48,532 bases of DNA, taken from the NCBI GenBank assembly GCA_026389025.1, contig JAPLIQ010000026.1, positions 1 through 48,532 on the forward strand, read 5' to 3'. A model generated the notes under the pieces. It searched no databases and was not told the origin of the DNA. It saw only the letters and a list, made by a program, of their open reading frames with translations. The position numbers and the translations under genes were made by a program. The stretch is from Candidatus Babelota bacterium (GTDB taxonomy: Bacteria; Babelota; Babeliae; Babelales; Chromulinivoraceae). This document shows positions 33,390 to 43,893 of the stretch, piece by piece (positions within the stretch are counted from its first letter, which is position 1; each line of letters starts with the position of its first letter).

Positions 33390-34700
33390 TTAAACTTCGG
33401 GGCTGCAGTCTTTCGTTTCTGAACGTTTGATATGAACTTGCAGTACTCTTTTTTCATTTGCCTGAGCAACGGTAAGGCAAAAGCCTTTATAAAAAAAATT
33501 TTCTCCAATTTTTAAAAGGCGCTGTGAATGTTCTGTTAAAAATCCACCAAGCGTTACCGCTGTTTCAACCTGAAAGTTAATTTGTAAAACATCTTCAAGT
33601 CTATCTAAATCGATCGTTGCATCAACAGACCACTCAAGGTCTGGAACAATTGTTGTAATTTTCAAGATTTCAGCATTTGGATCATGCTCGTCGGTAATAT
33701 CTCCTACAATTTCTTCTAGAGCATCTTCAAGAGTAACAAGCCCGATAGTACTTCCGTATTCATCCACTACCATAGCCATATGAATGCGCTGTCTTTTAAA
33801 TTCTTTTAAGAGTTCGCTTACCTTAAGACTGTCTGGAACAAAAATAATAGGTTTGATTATATCACGTAGGTTGCATGTAGCTTTATTGAGTTGTAATTGC
33901 AAAAAGAGATCTTTTTGGTACACGATGCCGATGATATTTTCAGGGTTGCCTTCAAATACTGGAAACCGTGAGTATTGATATGTTTTAAATAAAGACAATA
34001 AAATATTTAAATCGTTATTAATATCAACGCTGATAATACTGCTGTTGGGGATTAAAATTTCTTTTACATGGGTATTTTCCATACGGAAAATATTTTGCAG
34101 CATGCTTGTTTTATCAGCTTCCATCAAGCCTTTTTTTTCTATGTAATTTATTAAAAATCTAATCTCTTGCTCAGAAATGATTTGGTCATGACCATCATGC
34201 GTGTCATATTCTGAATGAGAAAAATATCTAGAAATAGCAAGTAGAGGCTTGGTGACAGGAGACACGATATAAAAGATAAGATTTGCGAGCCAGAGCAAAG
34301 AAGCTAGTGGATTTGTTTTGGCTTGAGCAATGCTTTTTGGAATGATTTCACCAACGAGAGAAACTACGATAGTGCCTAAAGCGATACCAACGGTAAAACC
34401 AAGACCTTGAGGAAGATCGAAATCTGCAAAGACGTTTTCAATAATGTTTTGTAAAAGAATCGCTGATGTAATGCACATCATATTTGTCGCAACAAGAATT
34501 GTCATGAGTACGTATTGCGGCTTGCTTTCAAGGGTTTGCAAAAAAACTTTATATTTTTGTGAGGTCCGCTGCAATTCTTTTATTTTAAATAAACGAATTG
34601 CCGTAATGCTTGTTTCCATAAATGCCAAAAGGGCACACAAACCAAGCGATCCTAAAAAAATAGCGCAATCAAAAAGTAATTTTTGTGTATAGATAGTCAC
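33390..34700 (-). CDS. CNNM/CorC (HlyC) family membrane protein with CBS domains
   Basis: The 436-residue protein has the three-part layout of the family. The N-terminal DUF21/CNNM membrane domain (about 1-190) has four hydrophobic segments and contains EIIPKSIAQ. Two CBS domains lie at about 205-330 (MVVDEYGSTIGLVTLEDALEEIVGDI). The CorC_HlyC C-terminal domain is at about 345-430. Members are linked to magnesium or cobalt efflux; the old hemolysin name is poorly supported. The start is GTG with an AAGGA site upstream. The enolase-like gene follows after 56 bases. Confidence 0.92.
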   Translation of the reverse strand: MTIYTQKLLFDCAIFLGSLGLCALLAFMETSITAIRLFKIKELQRTSQKYKVFLQTLESKPQYVLMTILVATNMMCITSAILLQNIIENVFADFDLPQGLGFTVGIALGTIVVSLVGEIIPKSIAQAKTNPLASLLWLANLIFYIVSPVTKPLLAISRYFSHSEYDTHDGHDQIISEQEIRFLINYIEKKGLMEADKTSMLQNIFRMENTHVKEILIPNSSIISVDINNDLNILLSLFKTYQYSRFPVFEGNPENIIGIVYQKDLFLQLQLNKATCNLRDIIKPIIFVPDSLKVSELLKEFKRQRIHMAMVVDEYGSTIGLVTLEDALEEIVGDITDEHDPNAEILKITTIVPDLEWSVDATIDLDRLEDVLQINFQVETAVTLGGFLTEHSQRLLKIGENFFYKGFCLTVAQANEKRVLQVHIKRSETKDCSPEV

Positions 34701-34776
34701 GACATCCTTTTTTTATGGTTAGTCTAAAACATTCGGTTTTCAGTATGGTCCAATCTTAAAAATAATACAAATTGTT

Positions 34777-34811
34777 AAAAAAAGAAGCACTCGTTTTTAC
34801 ACGAGTGCTTC
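34777..34811 (-). terminator. Terminator of the mnmG-to-rpoD run
   Basis: On the minus strand an 11-base-pair stem (GAAGCACTCGT with ACGAGTGCTTC) is followed by seven T residues. It begins 14 bases after the rpoD stop. Confidence 0.9.
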
Positions 34812-34824
34812 ATGTTAATTGTCT

Positions 34825-36711
34825 TTATGACTCGTCGTCAGATTCGTCAATTTCTTCAACTTCTAAGTTGCTCATATCTTTTTCAAAGAAAGTTACTAAT
34901 TTTTTGCTACGCGATGGATGTTTTAACTTTTTCAAAGCTTTAACTTCGATTTGTCGAATACGTTCACGAGTAACAGAAAAGTCTTTACCAACTTCTTCAA
35001 GCGTATGTTCTGATGCAACATCAATACCAAATCTCATTTTTAAAACTTTTTCTTCGCGAGGCGTAAGAGTTTTAAGAACTTCTCTGATTTTTTCTTTTAA
35101 ATCATTGCTAGCAACAGAATCTGATAATGAAAAATCATCTTCGCTTACGATTAAATCTTTAATTGAAGCATCATTGCCATCACCAATTGGAGTTTCTAGA
35201 GAGATTGGCTCTTTAGAAATTTTGATGATGTTTTTTATTTTCTTTTCATCAAGATTTAATTTTTTAGCAAGTTCAGTGTGGGTCGGTTCTCTTCCATGCT
35301 CTTGAAGGAATATGTGCTTAATCTTGTTGATTTTATTAAGCGTTTCCACCATATGTACAGGAACTCGGATAGTTCTGGATTGATCAGCAATCGCACGAGT
35401 GATAGCTTGTTTAATCCACCATGTTGCATATGTTGAAAATTTATAACCACGTTCAAATTCAAACTTTTCTACAGCTTTCATTAAACCGATATTTCCTTCT
35501 TGAATAAGATCAAGGAAGTGAAGTCCGCGATTAATGAATTTACGAGCATTGTTAACAACCAGACGTAAGTTTGCTTTAGCTAAATCAGCTTTTGCAAGCT
35601 TGTCTTTCATCTGTCCTTTTGCAAAAATAGTATAATATTTTGCAGTGACTTCATGAGAGAAACCGATTTCATTTTCTGTGTTCTTGATAGCTTTTTTAGC
35701 GATTCGTTGTTGAGTTTCTAAATCAAGAATTTCTTCAACGTTTTCAGTGCCTTTTTTCTTTTTCAAGTCAGCAATCTGTTTTTCTGTTGTTTTTATAAAC
35801 AGCTTACGCTCTGAGATTTTGGTCATTAATTTTTCTATTTTCTTTCCAAGCTTTCTGATCAGCTTGTTGGAAAGTTTGATAGATAAAATAGCTTCGCTTG
35901 TTTTTTCTTTGTTTTCTTTGATCTTTTCAAACATTTCTTTTTTCATTGCTGGAGAAGAAAGTTTGTCGCGATAGCTTAGATAAATTGCTGATTCATTAAG
36001 AATTAACTTTTTAATTTTGCCAATGATCGTTAAAAGAGCTGCTCGCTCTTCTTCAAGCTTAGGCAAATTCTCTTCGTCGAATTCTGTAAATTGAATAATG
36101 TCTTTAAGTGCGATATTTTTTTTGTTGATTCGATCAGCAATAATTAAAATTTCTTTGTGAATCATCGGAAAACGAGACAATGCTTCAACTGATTCTCTTT
36201 TGCCAGAAGCAATTTTTTCAGCAATGATTGTTTCAGTTTTTTTGTTCAATAATGGAATTTTTCCAATATCGCGCAAGTAACATTTTACACCGTCTGCAAT
36301 CTGTGGGATCTCAGGAGCTTCTTTTACGATTTCGCCATCGTCTTTGATGGTGTCATCGCTTTCAGATTCTTCTTCTTCTTCTGGAAGAGAAGCAACAGAA
36401 ATTTTGCTTGCAGCTTTGTGCGTTGTTTTTTCGTCTTGCTCTGTGAAATCATCAGTATCTGTTACGTTTTGGCTGCTGTGCAGTTCTTCTTGCGTAATCA
36501 GTTCGATATTTTTCTTTTCAAGCTCTTTTAAAAGCTCATTGGTTTCATCTTCGGTGAATTTATGTTTTTCGCCGATTTCCATGATGGTTTCATAGGTGAT
36601 GTAGCGCTGTCTTTGGCCATCTTCTATGAGTTTTTTAACAACACTTTGTTTATCTTCGTTGCTTATCGTAATTTTAGTTATTTTTTTAGAACTTGTTTTT
36701 TTCTTGATCAT
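34825..36711 (-). CDS. rpoD: RNA polymerase primary sigma factor (sigma-70, RpoD)
   Basis: This is the housekeeping sigma factor, 628 residues. Region 1.1 occupies about 1-80, with an acidic linker to 135. Region 1.2 has [15 protein letters not shown] long Lys/Glu-rich non-conserved region follows to about 370. Region 2 ([22 protein letters not shown], then [15 protein letters not shown]) recognises the -10 element. Region 3 follows, then region 4 ([30 protein letters not shown]) for the -35 element. The TTGACA/TATAAT-like promoters found in this window fit this factor. Its ATG overlaps the dnaG stop by four bases, the classic dnaG-rpoD arrangement. Confidence 0.97.
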   Translation of the reverse strand: MIKKKTSSKKITKITISNEDKQSVVKKLIEDGQRQRYITYETIMEIGEKHKFTEDETNELLKELEKKNIELITQEELHSSQNVTDTDDFTEQDEKTTHKAASKISVASLPEEEEESESDDTIKDDGEIVKEAPEIPQIADGVKCYLRDIGKIPLLNKKTETIIAEKIASGKRESVEALSRFPMIHKEILIIADRINKKNIALKDIIQFTEFDEENLPKLEEERAALLTIIGKIKKLILNESAIYLSYRDKLSSPAMKKEMFEKIKENKEKTSEAILSIKLSNKLIRKLGKKIEKLMTKISERKLFIKTTEKQIADLKKKKGTENVEEILDLETQQRIAKKAIKNTENEIGFSHEVTAKYYTIFAKGQMKDKLAKADLAKANLRLVVNNARKFINRGLHFLDLIQEGNIGLMKAVEKFEFERGYKFSTYATWWIKQAITRAIADQSRTIRVPVHMVETLNKINKIKHIFLQEHGREPTHTELAKKLNLDEKKIKNIIKISKEPISLETPIGDGNDASIKDLIVSEDDFSLSDSVASNDLKEKIREVLKTLTPREEKVLKMRFGIDVASEHTLEEVGKDFSVTRERIRQIEVKALKKLKHPSRSKKLVTFFEKDMSNLEVEEIDESDDES

Positions 36712-38483
36712 AAACGTCCCTTCTTACATAATTCTAATTTTAATTTTTCAAAAACATCCATGAGCCGTTGTATTTCTTCTAAATCATTGTCTTTTTTAGC
36801 TTGAGCCATCTTCATTTTAATGTGGGAAGCAATGGACTTCCAATATTTTTTTTGAAATTGCAGCATCAGGTTTTCAAAGGTCAGCTGTATATTTGCGCTT
36901 TCAATGGTAAACAGTAAACCCTTGGTCTGCTCGATCTCTTGTGCATTTAAAACATCTGACATATTTTCAACGCTTAAGGAGCCATGTGTTTTTTTGTAGT
37001 CTATGATTTTTTTTACAATCTTAAGCGCATTCTGACTTAGGCACGCAAGAAGTAAGGTTTCATATTGCTCTGTAAGTAGTGATGGATCATGAATAATTGA
37101 TGCGACTATTTGCTCTTCAAGCTTATCATGCGTAATTTTTTCAGGCTCATTACCGTTTAATTGATTGCTGCTTAATTCTGTGTCAGCTTTGTTGTTTTTT
37201 TGAGTTATAGCGTGTCTATTAGTATACTCTTTTTTTATAATTTCTAAAGGGATCTGTAGGGTTTCAGCCGTTTTCATAAGCAAAATATTTTGCTTTAAAG
37301 AGTCGGAAACCTGCGATATGAGCTCAAAGAGCTCCTGTATGGTTGTCATTTGGCTTTTCATAGATTCTTGACCAAATCCATCGCCCCGTGCCTGTAGGAA
37401 AAAACTAAAGATGTCGATAGCGCTTGTCACATAAGGAGTCAAGCTCTTGCCTTGTTCAAGCAGTGATGCAGGATCTTGTCCCGCGGGCAGCGTGATGACT
37501 TTAAGGTCTAAATCCAATTGCCAGCATGATGAAGTAAGTCGTAAAATTGCTTGTTTGCCTGCTGCGTCAGCATCATATAAAAGATACATAGTCTGAGCAT
37601 GCTTTGCGAGTTGCTGTAGGTGTTCTGGTGAACAAGCGGTTCCCAGGGTTGCCACAACGTTTTTAAATCCATGTTGATGCATCGCGATACAATCGGTATA
37701 TCCTTCAACCAAAAAAGCTGATTTTTGCTTGTGAATCTCTTGTTTGGCTAAATCAAAGCCAAAAAGTAATTTTCCTTTTTTGAAATGCGCAGTCTCCATG
37801 GAGTTGTAATATTTTGGTCGCGTGTCATGTGGTAAGAATATACGTCCACCAAACCCGCATGTTTGTCCCAAATGGTCTTTGATAGGAAATATAATGCGAT
37901 CTTCAAAGGGTGAATACAGTCCATTATTGCCCTGAAAAATGATGTGCTCTTCAATTAAATTTCTGCTTGAAAAGCCTTGATTTGAAACATAAGCAAGAAG
38001 CTGCTCTATGCCTCTTGGCCCAGATGGAAAAAATCCAAGTATAAATTGGCCGCTTGTAGCTGGTGAAATGCTCCGATTTTTTATGTACTGTACAGCTTGA
38101 GGACTTTTGAGTAGCATGTCGTTACACCACTGTGCAACTATGTGGCATAAGCGGTAATGACTTTTGTCTACGGCGTGATGCATTGTTGAACTTTGTACTT
38201 CTTTTGGAATCTCAAGATTGAATCGCTCTGCTAGATGCTGTGCGGCTTCAAACGCGGACAGATGTTCTATTTTTTCGATAAAATTAATCACGTCGCCATT
38301 TTCATGGCAGCCAAAGCAGTAAAAAATATTTTTGTGAGGGCTTACGCTAAACGATGGAGTGTTTTCGTGATGAAACGGACAGCGACCTTTCCAGTACAAA
38401 GATCCTGCTTTTTTTAAACTTGTGTATTCGCCAATCACAGAAGTGATGTCGACGTTTTGTTTGATAAAATTAAACAGATCCAT
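36708..38483 (-). CDS. dnaG: DNA primase DnaG
   Basis: DnaG makes RNA primers for replication. The 591-residue protein has the CHC2 zinc finger near residues 38-64 ([11 protein letters not shown] ... [11 protein letters not shown]). The catalytic core carries the TOPRIM motifs [17 protein letters not shown] and [12 protein letters not shown]. The helicase-binding C-terminal domain is present but weakly conserved. It overlaps rpoD by 4 bases downstream and lgt by 14 bases upstream. Confidence 0.96.
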   Translation of the reverse strand: MDLFNFIKQNVDITSVIGEYTSLKKAGSLYWKGRCPFHHENTPSFSVSPHKNIFYCFGCHENGDVINFIEKIEHLSAFEAAQHLAERFNLEIPKEVQSSTMHHAVDKSHYRLCHIVAQWCNDMLLKSPQAVQYIKNRSISPATSGQFILGFFPSGPRGIEQLLAYVSNQGFSSRNLIEEHIIFQGNNGLYSPFEDRIIFPIKDHLGQTCGFGGRIFLPHDTRPKYYNSMETAHFKKGKLLFGFDLAKQEIHKQKSAFLVEGYTDCIAMHQHGFKNVVATLGTACSPEHLQQLAKHAQTMYLLYDADAAGKQAILRLTSSCWQLDLDLKVITLPAGQDPASLLEQGKSLTPYVTSAIDIFSFFLQARGDGFGQESMKSQMTTIQELFELISQVSDSLKQNILLMKTAETLQIPLEIIKKEYTNRHAITQKNNKADTELSSNQLNGNEPEKITHDKLEEQIVASIIHDPSLLTEQYETLLLACLSQNALKIVKKIIDYKKTHGSLSVENMSDVLNAQEIEQTKGLLFTIESANIQLTFENLMLQFQKKYWKSIASHIKMKMAQAKKDNDLEEIQRLMDVFEKLKLELCKKGRL

Positions 38484-39264
38484 AGTCGTTTTTTGTCCAT
38501 TTTGTTATGACAACAATGCCCACTGTTGCACACGCGCATACAGCAAGTGCAATCCATTGATGCACAGATAAGCAAGAAAGAAAACCAGATTTTAAAGTAA
38601 AAGCTCTATCCCACCTGATAAAATCAATTAAAAATCGTTCCATGCTTGCGCAAGCAAGGTACACACAAGAAAGTATACCAGGTTTTTTGAAGCGATATTG
38701 TCCTATAAAAAATAAAAACAGAAACAATGTCATAAGCATAAAGCTGCTGTACAATTGAGCAGGGTGCAAGGCCACATGTAGTGGTGCCATGTGATAAGGA
38801 TCTTGGTACGTCACAGCCCACCAGGCAGAGGAAGGACAACCAAAGCAACAGCCAGCAAAAAAGCATCCAATTCTTCCAAAGCTTTGTACAATTGGAGAGT
38901 ATAAAGCTATACGATCGACATACCTGAGGATTGCAATATGTTTTACATACAGATAACCAACCAGGGTGATAGTTATTGCAATGATGCTGCCTAAAATTGA
39001 AAATCCAGGTTCCCAAAATTTAAATAAAAATAAATAGTCGGTTACCGGTTCCGGCTGTGACAGCATACAAACAATTCTGCCGCCTAAAAATCCAGACAGA
39101 AGCATTAGTTGAAAACTTACCACTAAATCATCGAGTGAAATGATTTTTTTCAAAGGTTTGTCGCCCATAGCAAGTGTCCAAGCTATAGCAACCCCAAGAG
39201 CTATAAAAGCTCCATAGGCATGCACAGACAGTGGACCCCATAGATGAAAAAGAATTGGGCTCAT
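38470..39264 (-). CDS. lgt: Prolipoprotein diacylglyceryl transferase
   Basis: Lgt adds diacylglycerol to the lipobox cysteine of prolipoproteins in the inner membrane. The 264-residue protein has about seven hydrophobic helices and the signature FGRIGCFFAGCCFG, a variant of GRIGNFxNGE seen in several phyla; the essential Arg is present (R131). HPAQLYSS and RFLIDFIRWD are also conserved. The HGG motif of the E. coli enzyme reads LGS at 91-93, a position that varies in the family. The OmpA-like lipoprotein in this window is a likely substrate. Confidence 0.92.
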   Translation of the reverse strand: MSPILFHLWGPLSVHAYGAFIALGVAIAWTLAMGDKPLKKIISLDDLVVSFQLMLLSGFLGGRIVCMLSQPEPVTDYLFLFKFWEPGFSILGSIIAITITLVGYLYVKHIAILRYVDRIALYSPIVQSFGRIGCFFAGCCFGCPSSAWWAVTYQDPYHMAPLHVALHPAQLYSSFMLMTLFLFLFFIGQYRFKKPGILSCVYLACASMERFLIDFIRWDRAFTLKSGFLSCLSVHQWIALAVCACATVGIVVITKWTKNDYGSV

Positions 39265-39287
39265 TGCGCGTCTCCCGTCACAACTTA

Positions 39288-41168
39288 CTAATTTACGCTG
39301 TCAATCTGCTTTTGCATTTCTTCCCAGTCTTTGGTCGAAGAAGCAAGGTCAGTTTGTGCTTTTTTCAATTCATCTTGAAGCTTGTTGAACTCATCTGTTC
39401 CGTACGCAACGTTGCCGATACTTGCTAAAAGAGTAGGTATTTGGCGTTCTAAATTACCAATTTTATTTTTTACGTTCTTAGCTTTTTTCTGTAAAAGATA
39501 CAGATCTTTTTTATCAATTTTTGGCATTGATGATGAAGATTCTTGTTTTGTTTTTACTTCTTTAGGGGCTTGTGATGATTGCACAGTTTCTTTTGTGCTT
39601 ACATAGCTTTCATAGTTCCCGAAATAAAGCGTAACGCCTTGTTCAGTTAGCTCAACCACTTTAGTTGCTAATTTATTGGTAAAATATTGATCGTGCGAAA
39701 CAAAAAGGATTGTGCCTTCAAAGCTTTGTAAAGCTTGCAAGATAACTTCTTTTGATTCGATATCAAGGTGGTTCGTAGGTTCGTCAAGTAAGAACAGATT
39801 TGCTTTGCTCAAAATAATTTTTGACATAGCAACGCGGTTTCTTTCTCCACCACTAAGCACTTTTGTAGATTTTTTTACATCATCACCAGAAAATAAGAAC
39901 GAACCTAAGGTTGCTCGAATTTGTGCTTCCGTAATGTTTGGGCATGCGTCAGTTACTTCTTGGACAATAGTTTTGTTTGGGTCGAGAACTTTTTCTTGAT
40001 CTTGATCAAACAGAGCCGATATCACATTGTGTCCGAATTCAACAGAACCTTTTTGCAGTTTTAATTTACCTGCAATTAAATTAAATAGTGTTGATTTTCC
40101 TGTTCCGTTAGGTGCAACAAGAGCAACTTTGTCTCCTCGTTGAATCTCAAAAGAAACATCTTTAAATATTGGTCGATCGAATGAGTACGAGACATCTTTA
40201 ACAACTAACACTTGTTGACCAGAGCGCGCAGGTGGTTGCATTTTAAGAACCATAGTCTTAGGTTTGCGCTCAAGCTCAATGCGATCTATTTTGTCTAAAG
40301 ATTTGATCATACTTTGAGCCATGGCAGCTTTTGTAGCACTTGCACGGAAGCGACTAATAATGCTTTCTTTGTGTTTGATTTCACGTTGTTGTTGTTCGTA
40401 AGCTTGCTCTAAATGCTCAGTACGCATCTTTTTTTGTTCAAGATAGAATGTGTAGTTTCCGTGATAAACGGTTAATTTTCCAAGTGATAATTCAAATGTT
40501 TTGTTACACGCTTCTTCAAGGAAGTATCGATCGTGACATACGAGTAAATATCCAAAAGAACCGTCCTTTAAAAACTGTAAAAACCAATTTTTGGTTGAAA
40601 GATCAAGGTGGTTAGTAGGTTCGTCAAACAGATAAAAATCTGCTTCTTGCAGTAAAAGTTTTGCAAGAACCACACGCATACGCCAGCCCACACTTAAGTT
40701 AGCAACTTTTGCCGCCTGTTTTTTATCGTCAAAGCCAAGGCCTGTTAAAATCTTTTGAGCCTGTGCTTTTTTGGAGTCATAATTATGTTCAAGTAGTTCA
40801 TGTTCCAATTCTGCATAGCGATTTACATCACTTGCAGTTGGGTTTGCCGCAATGATTGCTTCAAGTGCAATTTTTTCTTGAGACATGTCATAGAGATACT
40901 GAAAGGTTGCAAGTGTTTCATCCACGACACTTTTGTCAGATGCGATGACAACTTCTTGAGGCATGTAAGCAATTTTGGATCCTCTTTGGATATCAATTTC
41001 ACCGCCATCAGTACCCATGTCTCCTGCAATTATTTTTAGAAGAGTGGATTTTCCTGTACCGTTTCTACCGACAAGTCCTACACGGTCTAGCTTGTTGATA
41101 GTGCAGTTGATTTCGTCAAAGACAACTTGGTTTCCAAATTGTAACTCAAGATTTTTAATATAGATCAT
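39288..41168 (-). CDS. ABC-F family ATPase (ribosome-associated, YheS/YdiF-like)
   Basis: ABC-F proteins have two ABC domains and no membrane part; they act on the ribosome, in translation control or antibiotic protection. The 626 residues hold ABC1 (GLVGRNGTGKSTLLKIIAG, YLFDEPTNHLD) and ABC2 (ALVAPNGTGKSTLFNLIAG, LSGGERNRVAMSKIIL, LFLLDEPTNHLD). The linker contains RFRASATKAAMAQS, and a C-terminal coiled coil follows (about 550-620). The ABC1 signature reads LSVGWRMRV rather than LSGGWRMRV. It overlaps the end of mnmG by 14 bases. The exact subfamily is uncertain. Confidence 0.94.
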   Translation of the reverse strand: MIYIKNLELQFGNQVVFDEINCTINKLDRVGLVGRNGTGKSTLLKIIAGDMGTDGGEIDIQRGSKIAYMPQEVVIASDKSVVDETLATFQYLYDMSQEKIALEAIIAANPTASDVNRYAELEHELLEHNYDSKKAQAQKILTGLGFDDKKQAAKVANLSVGWRMRVVLAKLLLQEADFYLFDEPTNHLDLSTKNWFLQFLKDGSFGYLLVCHDRYFLEEACNKTFELSLGKLTVYHGNYTFYLEQKKMRTEHLEQAYEQQQREIKHKESIISRFRASATKAAMAQSMIKSLDKIDRIELERKPKTMVLKMQPPARSGQQVLVVKDVSYSFDRPIFKDVSFEIQRGDKVALVAPNGTGKSTLFNLIAGKLKLQKGSVEFGHNVISALFDQDQEKVLDPNKTIVQEVTDACPNITEAQIRATLGSFLFSGDDVKKSTKVLSGGERNRVAMSKIILSKANLFLLDEPTNHLDIESKEVILQALQSFEGTILFVSHDQYFTNKLATKVVELTEQGVTLYFGNYESYVSTKETVQSSQAPKEVKTKQESSSSMPKIDKKDLYLLQKKAKNVKNKIGNLERQIPTLLASIGNVAYGTDEFNKLQDELKKAQTDLASSTKDWEEMQKQIDSVN

Positions 41169-42975
41169 TTTTTTTCACCAATTCGGGTTTACGGGCTAGT
41201 AAAATAAGAAGCGCGATTGCTGCGGGCGTTATGCCTGGCATGAGTCCAGCCTGAGCAATCGTTGCAGGCTTGTGACGTATTAATTTTTGTTTCAATTCTG
41301 TAGAAATTCCGGGTGCATTTTTAATGAGATCTTGCGATGGCAGAGCCATATCTTTATATTTATTATTTTTTTCAATCTCACTAAGCTCACGCTTAATGTA
41401 ATCTTTATATTTCACGTGGGATAAAAGCGAAAGCGCGTTTCGAGATGATGTGGCGTATCCTAAAGTAGTAGCAAGTTCTTGTGCAGTTGGCTCTAGCAAA
41501 AGGTGCTGTGCCATCTTTGAATTATTAACTTTTTTATCTACATCTTCAATTATTTTTTCTAAATCAGCTTTTTCATTCAAGAATCGTTGATATAAATCTT
41601 GCGGGATCAGACCTAGATCGTACGCCTTAGGCATTAACCGTAAAAACGCGTTATCTTGTCTTAAAATTAAACGTCGCTCTGCTCGTGAGGTAAACATACG
41701 GTACGGTTCATCAACCCCAAGAGTGACCAAATCATCAATCATAACGCCGATGTAGCTTTCCTCACGACCTAAGATGAATGGTGGTTGTTTTTTGTGTTTT
41801 AAGGCTGCATTAATTCCGGCAACAATACCTTGACCAGCAGCTTCTTCATATCCAGTTGTTCCGTTAATTTGACCAGCTAAAAAGAGTCCTGGAATCGTTT
41901 TTACTTCAAGTGCGTGACTGAGCTGATCAGGATGAACAAAATCGTATTCAACAGCATAGCCAAATTTTGCAATGGTCGCATTTTCAAATCCAGCAATTGA
42001 ACGAATAAACTGTAGCTGTACGTCTTCTGGAAGTGATGTCGAAATTCCGCTCGGATAAGCTTCTACGTATTCTTTAGTTTCAGGCTCAACAAAGATATGA
42101 TGACTTAATTTATCAGTAAATCGAGAGATTTTATCTTCAACAGAAGGACAATAACGAGGTCCGATACCTTTAATATTTCCACTGTACATTGCTGATCTGT
42201 GTAAGTTATCGCGAATAATTTGATGTGTGGTTTCATTGGTGCGAGCGATGTAGCAATCGTGGGTGTTTTTTACTTGAATAGGATCAAATTCAAACAAACT
42301 ATCAAGTGGCTCAGTTTCTTGTTTTTCAAGCTGTGAAAAATCGATACTGTTTGTTGCTAGGCGGGGTGGAGTACCCGTTTTAAGTCTACCTAGCTTGAGA
42401 TTTAATTTTGTTAAAAAGTTTGAAAGTTTCGTCGCTGCTTTTTCGTCACGGCGACCAGCAGGGTAATTTTTTTCACCAACGTGAATAAGTCCATTTAAAA
42501 ATGTGCCCGTTGTAAGCACCACTTGTTTGCTATCAAAGATAGTTCCAGACTCGCAGCGAATGCCGCAAATGGATCCATTTTCAACCAAGATTTCATCAAC
42601 CATTTCTTGAGCAATGGTTAAATTTGGAGTGCTTTGTAGTGTTTGGCCTGCAAGGCTTGAGTAAGCGTCTTTATCAATTTGAAGACGAAGGCCTTGAACA
42701 GCAGGTCCTTTTTTCGTGTTGAGCATGCGCGCTTGAAGGTACGTTTTACTGCAAAGCTGCGGCATAAGTCCGCCCAATGCGCTGATTTCAAAAACAATAT
42801 GACCTTTGCCCACGCCTCCAACGGATGGATTGCACGGCATCAGTCCAATTTTATTTGCATCGATGGTCAAAAGAAGCGTTTTGCAGCCCATTTTTGCAGA
42901 TGCATACGCGGCTTCAACACCAGCATGTCCGCCGCCAACGACGATAACGTCAAAAGATTGATTTTCTTTGTTCAT
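41155..42975 (-). CDS. mnmG: tRNA uridine-5-carboxymethylaminomethyl modification enzyme MnmG (GidA)
   Basis: MnmG is the FAD- and NADH-dependent partner of MnmE in wobble-uridine modification. The 606-residue protein has the FAD-binding GGGHAGVEAAYA at the N terminus and LMPCNPSVGGVGKGHIV. The family core follows (RYCPSVEDKI; GISTSLPEDVQ; GTTGYEEAAGQG), and the C-terminal helical domain that contacts MnmE is complete. The length is normal. It is first in the minus-strand run to rpoD and has a near-consensus promoter. No Shine-Dalgarno sequence is obvious before the ATG. Confidence 0.97.
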   Translation of the reverse strand: MNKENQSFDVIVVGGGHAGVEAAYASAKMGCKTLLLTIDANKIGLMPCNPSVGGVGKGHIVFEISALGGLMPQLCSKTYLQARMLNTKKGPAVQGLRLQIDKDAYSSLAGQTLQSTPNLTIAQEMVDEILVENGSICGIRCESGTIFDSKQVVLTTGTFLNGLIHVGEKNYPAGRRDEKAATKLSNFLTKLNLKLGRLKTGTPPRLATNSIDFSQLEKQETEPLDSLFEFDPIQVKNTHDCYIARTNETTHQIIRDNLHRSAMYSGNIKGIGPRYCPSVEDKISRFTDKLSHHIFVEPETKEYVEAYPSGISTSLPEDVQLQFIRSIAGFENATIAKFGYAVEYDFVHPDQLSHALEVKTIPGLFLAGQINGTTGYEEAAGQGIVAGINAALKHKKQPPFILGREESYIGVMIDDLVTLGVDEPYRMFTSRAERRLILRQDNAFLRLMPKAYDLGLIPQDLYQRFLNEKADLEKIIEDVDKKVNNSKMAQHLLLEPTAQELATTLGYATSSRNALSLLSHVKYKDYIKRELSEIEKNNKYKDMALPSQDLIKNAPGISTELKQKLIRHKPATIAQAGLMPGITPAAIALLILLARKPELVKKNDLY

Positions 42976-43010
42976 GATTGCACACTTTTAAAGGGGGTTT
43001 ATGTATTAAA

Positions 43011-43039
43011 AGTATACTCTATAATAGGTTTTTTCACAA
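43011..43039 (-). promoter_or_regulatory. Promoter of the mnmG-ABC-F-lgt-dnaG-rpoD run
   Basis: On the minus strand TTGTGA (43039-43034) and TATACT (43016-43011) are 17 bases apart, about 35 bases before the mnmG ATG. The remaining gap to the divergent 43212 gene holds one imperfect inverted repeat and no gene that I can see. Confidence 0.65.
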
Positions 43040-43087
43040 ATTTGCATCGTGGTGAAGTTACTTCTTAAAAATCTTTGTTTATGCCTT

Positions 43088-43122
43088 GACTACGAGCGTT
43101 ACCCGGTGTCGACTGCGAAGTC
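43088..43122. repeat. Imperfect inverted repeat in the mnmG/43212 gap
   Basis: GACTACGAGCG and CGACTGCGAAGTC are imperfect inverted copies around a GC-rich centre. The ends (GACTACG ... CGAAGTC) resemble those of the repeat at 33361-33381. Confidence 0.35.
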
Positions 43123-43211
43123 TTTGTTTACCTTTTAGTCTAAATCATTGCTTTCTAGCTTTGTCTTTTGATACCGTTAGGGTATGTAAGAAATTTTAAA
43201 AGGGGGTAATC

Positions 43212-43805
43212 ATGAAGAAAATAGTTTTATATGGTCAGATACTTTTAGTGGTTTTAATGGCTCAAAGTGTAAATGCTGGCGCTCCTCGAGATAAGGATGC
43301 TTTTAGAAATGCAACAGAAGCTGAGGAATATGATATAGATCAGCTGTCAAACCAAGTTGATTTTTTTAAGATTCGAACTCCTGTTTTTGTACCAACTATG
43401 GCGCAGGTGCATGGTTTATTTCATAATGGACTAATGACAAGAAGAGAATTGCGTCATTGGATTCTTATGATGGAACCTGTAACAAAAGAAGAAAAAACTA
43501 TTGTAAATGCCTTAACTGCTAAATATATTCCAACAACAGACACTATTGCTTTAGCTAAAAAAAGAGCAGATAGAAGAACTGAGATTGCTGATAAACATGC
43601 ACAAAAATCAAAAGAAAAAATAGAAAGCGCTAAATTAGCAAGAACGCAATATGAACAGCTCCTGCAAGATAAAAAAGATAATCGTGATGCTAGAAGAAAA
43701 GCGAAAATGGATAGTGATGGGATAGCGCAAGCTAAATTAGACGGGGCAAAGACGAAGTCTAAAAATGAGCGACTTGCTAAGAAAAGTAAAAAAATAGCTG
43801 AGTAG
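43212..43805 (+). CDS. Secreted basic coiled-coil protein, unknown
   Basis: I do not recognise this 197-residue protein. It has a signal peptide (KKIVLYGQILLVVLMAQSVNA, cut near 22). A folded-looking middle part follows (about 40-110, with FVPTMAQVHGLFHNGLMTRRELRHWI). The last 85 residues are a strongly basic helical stretch (KKRADRRTEIADKHAQKSKEK). An AGGGGG ribosome-binding site lies close before the ATG. A strong terminator follows. The layout, with a signal peptide and a basic tail, recalls the 17435 protein but the sequences do not match. Confidence 0.65.
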   Translation: MKKIVLYGQILLVVLMAQSVNAGAPRDKDAFRNATEAEEYDIDQLSNQVDFFKIRTPVFVPTMAQVHGLFHNGLMTRRELRHWILMMEPVTKEEKTIVNALTAKYIPTTDTIALAKKRADRRTEIADKHAQKSKEKIESAKLARTQYEQLLQDKKDNRDARRKAKMDSDGIAQAKLDGAKTKSKNERLAKKSKKIAE

Positions 43806-43837
43806 ATTTCCCAGCTTTAAAATATAAAGTAAACGTA

Positions 43838-43873
43838 AAAAAAGAGGTTGACCGAAAGATCAACCTCTTTTTT
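43838..43873. terminator. Bidirectional terminator between two secreted-protein genes
   Basis: A 14-base-pair stem (AAAAAAGAGGTTGA with TCAACCTCTTTTTT) closes a CCGAAAGA loop, between the convergent 43212 and 43894 genes. Confidence 0.9.
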
Positions 43874-43893
43874 ATTTAAATTCTAATGTTAAG

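Noticed and set aside
34772-35305. A 177-codon open frame on the plus strand.
   Set aside because: It is antisense to rpoD regions 3 and 4 and covers the rpoD terminator.
39288-41168. An ABC importer or exporter ATPase.
   Set aside because: Two fused ABC domains with the ABC-F linker motif and no membrane domain or permease nearby fit a ribosome-associated ABC-F protein.
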